From: an uncultured Lachnospiraceae bacterium
GTDB taxonomy: Bacteria; Bacillota; Clostridia; Lachnospirales; Lachnospiraceae
Reading direction: 5' to 3'
DNA length: 64,000 nucleotides
Assembly (NCBI GenBank): GCA_947589095.1
Contig: CANQBX010000010.1
Location: forward strand, 1-64,000
Positions 16,079-25,944 of the stretch are shown here, piece by piece (the first letter of the stretch is position 1; every line of letters starts with the position of its first letter). The notes beneath the pieces are model-generated. The model made no database searches. It saw only the letters and a program-made list of their open reading frames with translations, and was not told the origin of the DNA. A program made the translations under genes and the position numbers.

Positions 16079-18961
16079 ATGTTTTCGAATGAATATATGC
16101 GGGAGATCAGACAGGGCTTTGACCGGCAGATGGTGCTGATCGACGACGAGATCGGAAAACTGGAGAAAGCGTTGGCCGGGCCAGATCAGCCGCTGACGCT
16201 TATTTCCGGCGGTCTGGGGGCGATCCGCCTTCCGCTGCTTCGGGAAAAGAAACAGGAGATCCTGGATGCCCTCGGCGGATGTACCGCTGATGAGGCGGAG
16301 GCGCTGCAGTTTCTCTACAGCGCCATGCCCATAAGCGACCTTCTGGATTATCCGGCACAGCTTTTCCTGACGTACGCCCGGCACGGCGTGTTTCTGTGGA
16401 AGCAGGGGCCCTTCGCGGGCAAAGTCCCGGAGCGTCTGTTTGCCAATTATGTCCTGCATCACCGTGTGAATAACGAGGATATCGTGGATCTGCGTCCGTT
16501 TTTCTATGAAAAAGTAATCGGCCGCGCGGTTCCGGAAAGCATGGAGAAGACGGTCGTCGAGATCAATTACTGGTGCGCCCAGGAGGGAACCTACCGTTCC
16601 ACCGACGGACGCACCCAGAACGCCAGAACCATGTATTCGACGGCCACAGGCCGCTGTGGCGAGGAATCGACCTTCGCGGTTTCCATTCTGCGCAGCATCG
16701 GCATTCCGGCCCGGCAGGTCTACGCGCCGCTTTGGACCCATTGTGACGATAATCACGCGTGGGTGGAGGCCTGGTGCGATGGAAAATGGATCTTCTTTGG
16801 CGCGTGTGAGCCGGAAGAACGGCTCAACTACGGCTGGTTTATCGGACCGGCTTCCCGCGCCATGCTTCTGCATTCCAGATGGTTCGGACCGGATGAACCG
16901 CTGGATCCGGTGCTGGGAAGAAAGGGCATGAGCCGGATCCTAAATCATCTGGAACGGTATGCTTATACGACTTATCTGACGATCCGCGTGGAGGATGAGA
17001 ATGGACGCCCTGTGCCGGATGCGAAGGTGGAATGCCAGGTGGTGAACGCCGGCGAGCTGCGTCCGATTGCGTTCCTTAAGACCGCAGGGGCCGATTCACC
17101 GGACTGTGGAACCGTCCGGATGCTGACCGGCTATGGGGATCTGTATGTGACGGCGTCGGCGGAAGACGAGTCGTCCAGCCGCGCACAGCGGACGGAAGCT
17201 TCGGAAGCGGGGCGGATCGACATCATGTACGGGGCAGAAGCTTTGGAAACCGGGCGGACCTGCCATGCCGTGTTGTATGGCGAGACAAAAGTCTCCATGA
17301 TCGGTCTTGCGGCAGGACAGGAGGCGGAAGCCGTAGTTGTCCTGCACGACGGTCCCCGGTGTACGGATGGATTCGAGGATCTGGAATTCTATGCCCCGAA
17401 GGTAGGCAATATTAACGACGATACATTGACGGATGAGCAGAAGACCATCGGTCTGGCCCGCAACCAGGAAGCCGCCAAATACCGCGCCCGGAAGAAGGAA
17501 GCGTTCTATGACCGGGACAAGGCGGAGACGGTTCTTAAGCGGTTCCCGGAGGCGGAGCGTGCGGAACTGGATGAGCTTCTGCACAGATCCCTTGGAAATA
17601 TGTCCGAGATCCTTGATTTCCTAACCTGGGAATCCGACTGTCTGGCTGCCCAGGAGCGACGCGACGCGAAAGCGGATGCTTCAGAATACGCCGGATGGTT
17701 CAGGGGGCGCCACGGAGAGCCGGAAGAGAGAAAGCCGGGCAGCTGGAAGCTGGAAGTGCTGCGGGCGCTTCGGGAAAAGGATCTGTGGGATATTAAGGCG
17801 GACATTCTGAAAGAGTGCTGTGAAATGGCCGCGCCCTATGCGGGGAGTATGCCGGGCGGGGTATTCTATCATTTCCTGGTAAATCCAAGGGTGGCCAACG
17901 AGATGATCCGGCCATGCAGACGGTTCCTGGCGGAACACGTGAGCGCGGAACAGAAGGAAGCGATCCGAAAGGATCCGTCCATATTGCCGGCGCTGGCGGA
18001 TCTGTGGATCCATTCGGTTCCCGATCAGGAGTATGAGGATCTGGTTACCTCGCCTGCAGCGTGCCTTAGGGGCGGCATCGCGAGCGTCATGTCGAAGAAG
18101 GTTTTCTGCGTTATCCTGTACCGGGCTTTGGGAATCCCGGCGAGGGTCCGTATGATCGACCGCAGTCTGGAATATTACCGGGACGGCGTATTTGTGCCGA
18201 CGCAGCCGGGCAGTCCGAAGAAGGCGGGGCTTACGATAAGCGGAAGCGAATCCCTGCATCTGACTGACTGGGCTCATTATTCGCTGGACCGTTTCGAGGA
18301 AGATCATTATGTCCGCGTGGGCATGTGGGATCATTTTGAGGAGCTTCAGAAGAATGAAGTCTATCTGGATCTGGAGCCGGGCATTTACCGTGCGCTGACC
18401 AGCAACCGCCGTGCGGACGGCAGCCAGCTGGTGAAATTCATGACCTTTGAGCTGAAGGACGGGGAACGCCGCGAACTGGAACTGAGCCTGCGGGAGATCT
18501 CGCCGACGGCCCTGCGGACTGAGTACGAAGTCCGCGATTTGGGACTTAAGACGATGGACGGCAGAGATGTGCGCCTTAAGGATCTGTCCGGAGACGGCAG
18601 GGCGCTTCTTGTATGGCTGGAGGTCACAAGAGAACCGACGGAGCATATTTTGAACGAACTGTATGAGAAGAGCGCTGATTTCGCCGCGCTGACGCAGCCG
18701 CTCTATGTGGTGGTGAAGAAGCCGGAAGACTTAAAAGATGCCACGCTGGCCCGAACGATGGCGGCGATCCCGAATCTGAAGCCGCTGCTGCACGATTTCG
18801 GCGAGGAGTATAAGGTTCTTGCGGAGGAGATCGGTCTTGTGGCCGGACGCCTGCCGTTAGCCATGGTGCTGGAGGGCGGCGCGAAGTCGGTCTACGGCGA
18901 CGCCGGCTACAATGTGGGGCTGGCGGATATGCTGTACCGGATTTTGAGCGCGGAGGCGTGA
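16079..18961 (+). CDS. Large transglutaminase-core protein with a second, degenerate core
   Basis: About 960 residues, no signal peptide. The first transglutaminase-like core has the Cys in GRCGEESTFAVSILRSIGIPAR (C193) and the His in DDNHAWVEAW (H226). Then comes a carboxypeptidase-regulatory-like beta-sandwich (IRVEDENGRPVPDAKVE). A second stretch (VMSKKVFCVILYRALGIPARVRM, then a WAHYSLDRF segment) repeats the core outline but lacks the usual Cys-Gly context. The C-terminal 110 residues resemble a thioredoxin-fold segment. GGAGG lies seven bases before the ATG at 16079. It follows GH18 by 30 bp and is probably co-transcribed. A peptidase or amidase role, such as removing peptide or Asn from glycopeptides, is possible but unproven. 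Confidence 0.75.
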   Translation: MFSNEYMREIRQGFDRQMVLIDDEIGKLEKALAGPDQPLTLISGGLGAIRLPLLREKKQEILDALGGCTADEAEALQFLYSAMPISDLLDYPAQLFLTYARHGVFLWKQGPFAGKVPERLFANYVLHHRVNNEDIVDLRPFFYEKVIGRAVPESMEKTVVEINYWCAQEGTYRSTDGRTQNARTMYSTATGRCGEESTFAVSILRSIGIPARQVYAPLWTHCDDNHAWVEAWCDGKWIFFGACEPEERLNYGWFIGPASRAMLLHSRWFGPDEPLDPVLGRKGMSRILNHLERYAYTTYLTIRVEDENGRPVPDAKVECQVVNAGELRPIAFLKTAGADSPDCGTVRMLTGYGDLYVTASAEDESSSRAQRTEASEAGRIDIMYGAEALETGRTCHAVLYGETKVSMIGLAAGQEAEAVVVLHDGPRCTDGFEDLEFYAPKVGNINDDTLTDEQKTIGLARNQEAAKYRARKKEAFYDRDKAETVLKRFPEAERAELDELLHRSLGNMSEILDFLTWESDCLAAQERRDAKADASEYAGWFRGRHGEPEERKPGSWKLEVLRALREKDLWDIKADILKECCEMAAPYAGSMPGGVFYHFLVNPRVANEMIRPCRRFLAEHVSAEQKEAIRKDPSILPALADLWIHSVPDQEYEDLVTSPAACLRGGIASVMSKKVFCVILYRALGIPARVRMIDRSLEYYRDGVFVPTQPGSPKKAGLTISGSESLHLTDWAHYSLDRFEEDHYVRVGMWDHFEELQKNEVYLDLEPGIYRALTSNRRADGSQLVKFMTFELKDGERRELELSLREISPTALRTEYEVRDLGLKTMDGRDVRLKDLSGDGRALLVWLEVTREPTEHILNELYEKSADFAALTQPLYVVVKKPEDLKDATLARTMAAIPNLKPLLHDFGEEYKVLAEEIGLVAGRLPLAMVLEGGAKSVYGDAGYNVGLADMLYRILSAEA

Positions 18962-19075
18962 TTCGATCAAGGGTCTTATGTGTAGCTGCGAGATCTGGTC
19001 GATACATGATGAAAACCTGCTGTTCGTTACTGTCGTAAGTAGTCTGAAATTTTGGTGTAGGCAGATAATATATCG

Positions 19076-19103
19076 TTGATGCAGACAGATTAAAGGGTAG
19101 ACT
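19076..19103 (+). promoter_or_regulatory. Possible promoter upstream of fucosidase 1
   Basis: TTGATG (19076-19081) and TAGACT (19098-19103) are 16 bp apart in the 260-bp gap between the transglutaminase-like gene and the fucosidase. The match is moderate. Confidence 0.3.
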
Positions 19104-19221
19104 AGTATTGGTTATAGGGAGACAGGACTGTAGTTTGCGGGTGGTGTAAAAGACCCGGTTAGTAAGGTAGAGCTACCACAACTGCAGAGAACAGTTCAGA
19201 GGCAGGAGAAGGGTGGAAACG

Positions 19222-20595
19222 ATGATATCATTTCTGAAGGAGGCCGCGGCGGTCGCTCCGTCGAAACGGCAGTTGGACTGGTTTGACATCGGGTTTTACG
19301 CGTTCGTTCATTTCGGCATGAATACATTTACGGACCGGGAATGGGGCGACGGGACGGAGAGCGAGCGGCTGTTCACACCGTCTGATCTGGACTGCGATCA
19401 GTGGGTGGAGACGGTGAAGCAGGCCGGCATGAAGGGCCTGATCCTAACGGCGAAGCATCACGACGGCTTCTGTCTGTGGCCGTCCAAGTACACAGAGCAC
19501 TGTGTGAAGAATTCCCCGGTTCCCGTCGATGTGGTCGGCGAGGCGGCCAGAGCTTGCCAAAAGGGCGGTATCCGCTTCGGCGTCTATCTGTCGCCGTGGG
19601 ACCGCAACAGCGCTTACTACGGCACACCGGAGTATAACGACTATTACTGCAATCAGCTCACGGAGCTTCTGACCGGCTACGGCGATCTGTTCTGCGTCTG
19701 GTTCGACGGCGCCTGCGGGGAAGGCCCAAACGGCAAAAAGCAGGTCTACGATTTCCCGAGATATGTGGAACTGATCCGTAAGTATCAGCCCGGCGCCGTG
19801 ATCTTCTATGACAAGGGGCCGGATGTCCGCTGGTGCGGCAACGAGGCGGGCAACGGACGTATTTCCGAATGGGCCGTCGTGCCTGGCGAGCTCTGTACGC
19901 TGGCGCAGCGGCAGACCGGACCGGGACCGATGGCGGACGAGGGCGATCTGGGCTATCTGTATAATACGGACCAGTATCTGGGCGGTATGAGCAGTATCCT
20001 GTACTCCAAGGGACTGGCTTACGTTCCCGCAGAGGTGGATACCTCCATACGGAAAGGCTGGTTCTGGCACGAGAACGAGGATCCCAAGTCTCTTCCGGAG
20101 CTGTTTCGGATCTATAAGGCCTCCGTTGGCGGAAACGCCTGCCTGAACTTAAATATTCCGCCGGACCGCCGCGGACGGATGGATGATCGGGATGTAAAAC
20201 GCTTGAAGGAGTTCGGCGATCTGCTGCAGCAGGAATTCGGAACGCCTGTCGAGGCGAAGGTGGAGAAGCCGGATAACGGCTATCCGACCCAGCCGGAGTA
20301 CTTGGTCACATTGGCGCATCCGGTGTCCCGTGTGAAGCATGTGGTGCTGGAGGAAGACATCGCGAAGGGCCAGCGCGTGGAGAATTTCCGCATCGAGGCC
20401 ATGTTTACCAGCGAAAGCCAGTTCCCGCTGTATCAGGGTACGACGATCGGCCACAGGAAGATCTGCACGCTCACGGATCCGTTCGCGGAGCAGAACCGCC
20501 TTCTGGATGACAGCGCGGATAGGATCGACCGGCTGCGCGTCCGGGTGACGGCGGCCAGGGGAGAGGTATTCTTAAAGGACGTGAAAATATACTAG
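19222..20595 (+). CDS. Alpha-L-fucosidase, glycoside hydrolase family 29 (copy 1)
   Basis: A 457-residue enzyme. The GH29 barrel starts at LDWFDIGFYAFVHFGMNTF, includes TAKHHDGFCLW, and has the probable nucleophile D162 in VWFDGACGEGPNG. A beta-sandwich of about 110 residues completes the C terminus. GH29 enzymes release alpha-fucose with retention. This copy differs strongly from the second GH29 at 44384: in the barrel opening (GFYAFVHFGMNTF against GIFIHYGIYAV) and around the nucleophile. That suggests different linkages, this one resembling the alpha-1,3/1,4 type. No signal peptide. The ATG at 19222 has AAGG nine bases upstream; a GTG at 19213 is also in frame. A strong terminator follows, ending the first enzyme block. 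Confidence 0.93.
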   Translation: MISFLKEAAAVAPSKRQLDWFDIGFYAFVHFGMNTFTDREWGDGTESERLFTPSDLDCDQWVETVKQAGMKGLILTAKHHDGFCLWPSKYTEHCVKNSPVPVDVVGEAARACQKGGIRFGVYLSPWDRNSAYYGTPEYNDYYCNQLTELLTGYGDLFCVWFDGACGEGPNGKKQVYDFPRYVELIRKYQPGAVIFYDKGPDVRWCGNEAGNGRISEWAVVPGELCTLAQRQTGPGPMADEGDLGYLYNTDQYLGGMSSILYSKGLAYVPAEVDTSIRKGWFWHENEDPKSLPELFRIYKASVGGNACLNLNIPPDRRGRMDDRDVKRLKEFGDLLQQEFGTPVEAKVEKPDNGYPTQPEYLVTLAHPVSRVKHVVLEEDIAKGQRVENFRIEAMFTSESQFPLYQGTTIGHRKICTLTDPFAEQNRLLDDSADRIDRLRVRVTAARGEVFLKDVKIY

Positions 20596-20626
20596 GATCA
20601 GGATCGGATACAGAAACTGACCAAGC

Positions 20627-20676
20627 TGCCGGCCCTTGCGGGCGATCGGACATAAATCCCGCGGGGCCGGCATTTT
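20627..20676 (+). terminator. Strong Rho-independent terminator after fucosidase 1
   Basis: TGCCGGCCC (20627-20635) pairs with GGGCCGGCA (20664-20672), with an inner GCGGG/CCCGC extension, followed by TTTT. This cleanly closes the 5397-20595 block. Confidence 0.85.
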
Positions 20677-20779
20677 GCGTACATTTTAGGTATTAACGCG
20701 CGAAAGGTGGTCGATTCTGCACATTATTTATGCGTGAATGCTTAGCGTGAGAGAACGGAGTTATTTTTGATGAAATAGG

Positions 20780-20808
20780 TTGATAAACGCGATAATTTCG
20801 GCTATAAT
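20780..20808 (+). promoter_or_regulatory. Strong sigma-A promoter for the DUF4143 ATPase gene
   Basis: TTGATA (20780-20785) and a perfect TATAAT (20803-20808) have a 17-bp spacer. The start codon is 39 bp downstream of the -10. Confidence 0.8.
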
Positions 20809-20846
20809 AATATCAAATATTAAATTAGCCGAAGGAGTACTGTATT

Positions 20847-22070
20847 GTGTATATCAATAGACACGCAGAAAGAACTGTGCAGGAGCTGGCGCGGATGTTT
20901 GGCGCAGTGCTTGTTGCGGGACCAAGACAGGTCGGCAAGACCACCATGCTGGAGAGACTGACCAGCGGAATGAATTACGCCGCATTGGACGATCCCATAC
21001 TCCGTGCAAGCGCTGAGGAGGAAAGCGGAACTTTTTTTAAGGATAATCCGCCTCCTGTGTTTGTGGATGAAATTCAAAAGGCGCCGGCTTTATTTGAACA
21101 GATCAAGCTGTTTCTTGACCGGGAGCGGAAAAAGGGGCAGTTCTTTCTGTGCGGCTCTCAGCAGTTCAGAATGATGAAGGGAGTAAGCGAATCCCTGGCC
21201 GGACGCATTGGGCTTGTCACACTGCTCGGCTTCTCTCTGCGTGAATCCCACGGGATTGCGTTCGATGTTCCGTTCCTGCCCACAGAGGAATATTTTTCGC
21301 AGAGAAGACTGCACACGGCGAGTATTTCCTACGACGAGGTATGGAATACGATTCACAGGGGGTGTATGCCGGAATTACATGACAATCCTGATTTCAACTG
21401 GCAGATGTTTTACGGCGCGTATGTACGTACCTACATCGAACGTGACGTTCGGGAACTGTCGGAGATCGGGGATACCGTAAAATTTACAAGATTCATGGTG
21501 GCAGCCGCGGCTTCCACGGGGCAGCTTTTAAATCTGTCGTCTTTGGCAAGGGATGTCGGCGTCAGTCAGCCCACTGCCGAAAGGTGGCTTTCGATCCTCG
21601 TGGCATCCAATCTTGTGTACCTTCTTCCTCCCTATTCGAATAACATTACGAAGAGAGCGGTCAAAACGCCGAAACTGTATTTCCTTGACACGGGACTTGC
21701 CGCTTATCTGACCAGATGGAACACGCCGGACGTCCTGAAAAACGGCGCGATGGCGGGAGCGTTTTTTGAAAGTTTTGTGTTATCTGAGATTGTGAAGAGT
21801 TACTACAATCGGGGGATTTTGGAGCTTCCGCTGTATTTTTACCGCGACAAGGACATGAATGAGATCGATCTTCTGATCGAAGAAAATGGTATTCTGTATC
21901 CGATTGAAATGAAAAAGCACGCTGATCCGCGGAAAAAGGACGTGGAAGCCTTCGACCTGCTGGATAAGATTCCGGGCGTAAAGCGCGGGCCGGGCGGAGT
22001 TGTCTGCCTGTACGATAAGCTTATAGCTCTTCGGGGAGCGGACAGAATCATCCCTGTGAATTTCCTGTAA
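20847..22070 (+). CDS. AAA ATPase with C-terminal DUF4143
   Basis: A 407-residue cytoplasmic protein. The P-loop is GPRQVGKTT (K31), with a Walker B-like VFVDEIQKAP near residue 75. A winged-helix-like stretch (LLNLSSLARDVGVSQPTAERWLSIL) follows, and then the DUF4143 domain, which is related to PD-(D/E)XK nucleases (FESFVLSEIVKSYYN, EIDLLIEENGILYPIEMKK). Such ATPases are widespread and often vary between strains; their role is not settled. Start is GTG with AAGGAG nine bases upstream. The gene has its own strong promoter and stands alone between the terminators at 20627 and 22082, so it looks like an independent cargo gene in the island. Confidence 0.92.
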   Translation: MYINRHAERTVQELARMFGAVLVAGPRQVGKTTMLERLTSGMNYAALDDPILRASAEEESGTFFKDNPPPVFVDEIQKAPALFEQIKLFLDRERKKGQFFLCGSQQFRMMKGVSESLAGRIGLVTLLGFSLRESHGIAFDVPFLPTEEYFSQRRLHTASISYDEVWNTIHRGCMPELHDNPDFNWQMFYGAYVRTYIERDVRELSEIGDTVKFTRFMVAAAASTGQLLNLSSLARDVGVSQPTAERWLSILVASNLVYLLPPYSNNITKRAVKTPKLYFLDTGLAAYLTRWNTPDVLKNGAMAGAFFESFVLSEIVKSYYNRGILELPLYFYRDKDMNEIDLLIEENGILYPIEMKKHADPRKKDVEAFDLLDKIPGVKRGPGGVVCLYDKLIALRGADRIIPVNFL

Positions 22071-22081
22071 TCATAAATAAT

Positions 22082-22100
22082 GCGGATTTCCGCGTTTTTT
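22082..22100 (+). terminator. Short terminator after the DUF4143 gene
   Basis: GCGG (22082-22085) and CCGC (22090-22093) form a small stem followed at once by six T (22095-22100). The T run merges into the repeated promoter module. Confidence 0.55.
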
Positions 22101-22149
22101 AAAACAAACTATCTGCTTGCCATCGGCCCCGTGAAACTTTATAATAAAA
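22097..22149 (+). promoter_or_regulatory. Promoter module copy 1, upstream of the ABC exporter pair
   Basis: TTGCCA (22117-22122), a 17-bp spacer and TATAAT (22140-22145) form a near-consensus promoter. The -35 is preceded by an A/T-rich stretch ending in AAACAAACTATCTGC. The whole 53-bp module recurs at 25945-25997, directly after the exporter genes. Confidence 0.82.
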
Positions 22150-22196
22150 TGTGACCCGGAGATTTCGGGAGTTTATTCTGTATAAGCGGAGGGCAT

Positions 22197-24086
22197 ATGA
22201 ACAAGCATAAAAGTATCGACAACCTGCTCTTTGGCGTCCGGCGGCTTTGGGATCAGTCGCCGGGCTTTGTTATGCTTACTTTTCTGGGGATCCCGGTGAG
22301 TCTGGGCATTTCCCTGCTTGGCGTCTATCTGCCGTCGGTGCTGGTGGATGATATTTCCTCCCGGACGGCAATCCCCGTGATACTGACCCATCTGGCGCTG
22401 CTGGGCGGCGGCATGGTCCTGCTGAGTGGCTGTGGGAGCTGGATGGAGAATATAAAGATTCTGAAGAAAGAGCGGATCGGGTTTGACGGCTCCATGGAGA
22501 TTCACCGGCTGGCGCTGCAGGCGGACTATGAGACGATCGAAGATTCCGAGTTCGAGACGGAGTACTGGCAGCTGCTGAACCGGTCCATGTGGAATGATGC
22601 CTACACGCTTTTAGGCGGGCGTTTCGCGGAGACAGCCTGCGCCGTGATCGCCCTTGTGATGTATGCGGGGATGCTTTCGGGCCTGACGCCGTGGCTTGTG
22701 ATCCTGGCGGCGGCCTGCTCGGCGTTTCATCTGGTGGTAAGCATGAAATGCAACCGCTGGGACGCCGCTCACCGGCAGGAACTGTGGGATCTGGACAACC
22801 AGATGGTTTATCTGTGCAGGAACGTTGCTTCCTTTGACGTCTCCAAGGACGTCCACCTCTACGATATGCCCGGATGGCTTGCAGAGCTTTACGAAAAGGC
22901 GCTGAAAAAGCGGATGAAAAAGACTGTCTTTCAGCAGATGAACTATTATATATCGGGAAGCAGCGCGAGACTGGGGCAGATGCTCTGCGAGGGAGTCGCG
23001 TATCTGTACCTGATCGGAGGCGTCTGCCGGGGACAGCTTTCGGCTGCTCAGTTCGTGCTTTATTTCGGGATCCTGACCGCCTTTGCCGGGTACTGCAATT
23101 CCATCGCGGACTGTGTATCCGGACTGCACCAGACGCTGCTGCAGATCGGGGAGGACCGCGCCTTTCGGGAGAGGCTGCAGCCCGGCTCGGCGGCTCTGGC
23201 AGATGCAGACTTAGGGAATCTGCCGCAGGACGATCCGGGAAAGAAGACACAGGCACCCGCCGGATGTGAAGAGGATCTGGTTATCCCCGACGGCCATATC
23301 CCCGAGATCACATTTTCCGACGTGACCTTCCGATACCGCGGCGCGGAGGACGCGGTGCTTCACGGACTGAATCTGACGTTAAGGCCGGGAGAGAATCTGG
23401 CTTTGGTGGGCTTAAACGGCGCCGGAAAAACCACATTTATCAAATTGCTCTGCGGTTTCTATGAGCCTACGGAAGGGAAGATCCTGATCGACGGCGTGGA
23501 CCGCAGGCGCTACACGAAAAGCTCCTGGTTTCAGGCATTTTCCGCCGTGTTCCAGGATACGGAGTTACTGCCGTTTTCCCTGCGGGACAACCTGGTTCTG
23601 AATGGAGGCGCGGATGAGAAGCGCTTGTGGGAGGCTCTTGACTGGTCCGGCATGGGTGAACGTGTGGAAAAAACGCCGGGGCAGCTGGATACGATGGCCG
23701 GACTCAGTTATATTGACGGCGCGGCGGAGTTCTCCGGCGGGGAGGAACAGAGGCTGATGCTGTCCAGGGCGCTGTATAAGCAGGCACCGATACTGGTTCT
23801 GGACGAGCCCACGTCGGCGCTGGATCCGCTGATCGAGAGCGAACTCTATGAGAATTACCACCGCCTGTCCGCCGATAAGACGACGGTTTTCATTTCCCAC
23901 AGGCTGGCCAGCACCCGCTTCTGCGACCGGATCCTTCTGATGGAGAACGGCAGGATCACAGAGGAAGGAACCCATGAGGAACTGATGGCACAGGGGGGAA
24001 CCTACGCCTGGATGTTCGGGCTGCAGAGCCGGTATTATCTTCAGAAGGAAGCGGGACTGGAAGGGGAGGTGTGCGGCGATGTGTAA
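22197..24086 (+). CDS. ABC transporter ATP-binding/permease protein, first subunit of a heterodimeric exporter
   Basis: A 629-residue half-transporter: a transmembrane domain of about six helices (residues 20-310) and a C-terminal ATPase with Walker A GLNGAGKTT (near residue 408), signature FSGGEEQ in place of the canonical LSGGQ, Walker B ILVLDEPTSALD and H-loop FISHR. A 35-residue Ala/Asp/Pro-rich linker separates the two domains. It overlaps the next gene by eight bases, and that gene encodes a matching half-transporter, so the two should form a heterodimer in the cytoplasmic membrane. The substrate is unknown; peptides, lipids or drugs are all possible for this family. It is driven by the 22097-22149 promoter module. 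Confidence 0.93.
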   Translation: MNKHKSIDNLLFGVRRLWDQSPGFVMLTFLGIPVSLGISLLGVYLPSVLVDDISSRTAIPVILTHLALLGGGMVLLSGCGSWMENIKILKKERIGFDGSMEIHRLALQADYETIEDSEFETEYWQLLNRSMWNDAYTLLGGRFAETACAVIALVMYAGMLSGLTPWLVILAAACSAFHLVVSMKCNRWDAAHRQELWDLDNQMVYLCRNVASFDVSKDVHLYDMPGWLAELYEKALKKRMKKTVFQQMNYYISGSSARLGQMLCEGVAYLYLIGGVCRGQLSAAQFVLYFGILTAFAGYCNSIADCVSGLHQTLLQIGEDRAFRERLQPGSAALADADLGNLPQDDPGKKTQAPAGCEEDLVIPDGHIPEITFSDVTFRYRGAEDAVLHGLNLTLRPGENLALVGLNGAGKTTFIKLLCGFYEPTEGKILIDGVDRRRYTKSSWFQAFSAVFQDTELLPFSLRDNLVLNGGADEKRLWEALDWSGMGERVEKTPGQLDTMAGLSYIDGAAEFSGGEEQRLMLSRALYKQAPILVLDEPTSALDPLIESELYENYHRLSADKTTVFISHRLASTRFCDRILLMENGRITEEGTHEELMAQGGTYAWMFGLQSRYYLQKEAGLEGEVCGDV

Positions 24087-25935
24087 AGGACTTTTCAAAA
24101 AGATGCATGGGGAAAGCCTGAAAAAGGCCGTCCGCGTTCTGGTAAAAGACTGCCCGGCCTGCTTCCCGGCGGCGATCGCGCTGGCGGTTCTTAGGGCCGT
24201 TCAGCCTTATATCGGGCTCCTGCTGTCTTCGGAGATACTAAACGGGCTTGCGGGGCCGCAGCCGCAGATGAAACGTCTCGCCGTTCTGGCCGTGCTTCTG
24301 GTGGCGTTTAATTTTCTGGCCCAGCAGCTGTGCGGATTTCTCGGCCAGTTCTACGATGTGCTGAAATACAGGGAAATGAAGCAGGCGGTGGACGGCCGCG
24401 TCGCGCTAAAGGCATGGGGCATGGATTACGCCATGCTTTCCGACCCGGAGATCAATTCCCGGCGGATGCAGATCGCTCTGCATCTCTATGAACACGGCAT
24501 TGTACAGCTGATGGAAGAGTTCCAGGCGTTTCTCAGTTCGCTTATCACTATCGGCATCTCGCTGGCATTGGCAGCGGAATTCTTTTCCGCCAGGGCTGTG
24601 TCCGGCGGAAAGCTCGCGGTGTTTCTGAACTGCTGGCAGGCGCCGCTCATTTTCCTCGGACTCTTCGCGTTCAGTTCCTGGTTCACCCTGTGGTCGGCCG
24701 CCCGGCGCGAGAAGCTGCTTTACCGGAGAGAAGAGGACAACAGGGACGATATCAATCAATTCTACGGCGTCGCCGACGCCTGCTGCGCCCGGTATAAGAA
24801 CGGAAAAGACCTTCGGATCTTCGGCGGAAGCGGGCTGGCTTTCAGGCGGCTTAGAGAGATTACGGACCGGATGATTCTGCGGTACGGGGCATTTACGTCT
24901 GCGGCCCGGCCGCTTGAAGTGGCGGATACGCTGATCGACCGCAGCTTTGACCTTCTGATCTATCTGTTCGTGGGCTTAAAGGCGGTCTGCGGCGCGTTCG
25001 GCCCCGGAAGTATCCTGCGCTATACCGGTATGGTGGCGCAGCTGGGGAGAGGCGTCACGGGACTTTTCGATGTGATCCGGGCGTTTCTGCAGAACGGCGC
25101 TTATCTGGACGACTATTTCGCCTATCTGGAACTGCCCAACCGCACGGCGGAGGGGACGAAGCCGGTCACCGACGAGATCCGAAACGATTACCGCTTCGAG
25201 TTTCAGAATGTGACATTTACGTATCCGGGAGCCGCCGCGCCCAGTCTTTCCCGCATCAGCTGCAGTTTCCGCAAGGGTGAGAAGATCGCGGTCGTCGGCC
25301 GCAACGGCTCCGGCAAGAGCACATGGATCAAGCTGCTCTGCCGTCTCTACGATCCCCAGGAGGGGAGGATCCTCTTAAACGGCACGGACATCCGGGAGTA
25401 TAACTATGAGAACTATCTGCGGTTTTTCTCTACCGTATTCCAGGATTACCAGCTCTTTTCCTTTAAGCTTGGGGAAAATGTGGCCGCAACCGGCGATTAT
25501 TCTGCGGAAAGGGTGAAAACAGCCCTGGAGCAGGCCGGGTTCGGAGAGCGGCTGCGGCAGCTTAAGGATGGACTGGATACGCTTCTGTTCCAGTATTATT
25601 CCGATGACGGCGTGGAACTGTCCGGCGGCGAATCCCAGAAAGTGGCGATCGCCCGCTGCCTCTATAAGGACGCCCCCTGCGTGATACTGGATGAGCCTAC
25701 CTCGGCGCTGGACGCCGTGGCGGAGGCGGATATCTACCGGCGGATGGACCGTTTTACCAGCGGAAAAGGAGCCGTCTACATTTCCCACCGCCTGTCCAGC
25801 TGCCGTTTCTGCGATCGGGTATTCGTGTTTGACGAAGGAAGGCTTGCGGAGATGGGAACCCATGAGGCGCTTTTAGAGCGGAAAGGGCTTTACGCGAAGC
25901 TCTGGCACGCGCAGGCGCAGTATTACCAGACGTGA
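24079..25935 (+). CDS. ABC transporter ATP-binding/permease protein, second subunit of a heterodimeric exporter
   Basis: A 618-residue half-transporter with an N-terminal membrane domain and a C-terminal ATPase: Walker A GRNGSGKST (near residue 410), signature LSGGESQK, Walker B CVILDEPTSALD and H-loop YISHR. It is closer to the canonical ATPase than its partner, whose signature reads FSGGEEQ. The start codon lies inside the end of the partner gene (eight-base overlap, with GGGGAGGTG upstream), so translation is coupled. A second copy of the operon's own promoter module begins only 10 bp after the stop. Confidence 0.93.
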   Translation: MCKGLFKKMHGESLKKAVRVLVKDCPACFPAAIALAVLRAVQPYIGLLLSSEILNGLAGPQPQMKRLAVLAVLLVAFNFLAQQLCGFLGQFYDVLKYREMKQAVDGRVALKAWGMDYAMLSDPEINSRRMQIALHLYEHGIVQLMEEFQAFLSSLITIGISLALAAEFFSARAVSGGKLAVFLNCWQAPLIFLGLFAFSSWFTLWSAARREKLLYRREEDNRDDINQFYGVADACCARYKNGKDLRIFGGSGLAFRRLREITDRMILRYGAFTSAARPLEVADTLIDRSFDLLIYLFVGLKAVCGAFGPGSILRYTGMVAQLGRGVTGLFDVIRAFLQNGAYLDDYFAYLELPNRTAEGTKPVTDEIRNDYRFEFQNVTFTYPGAAAPSLSRISCSFRKGEKIAVVGRNGSGKSTWIKLLCRLYDPQEGRILLNGTDIREYNYENYLRFFSTVFQDYQLFSFKLGENVAATGDYSAERVKTALEQAGFGERLRQLKDGLDTLLFQYYSDDGVELSGGESQKVAIARCLYKDAPCVILDEPTSALDAVAEADIYRRMDRFTSGKGAVYISHRLSSCRFCDRVFVFDEGRLAEMGTHEALLERKGLYAKLWHAQAQYYQT

Positions 25936-25944
25936 GGACATTTA

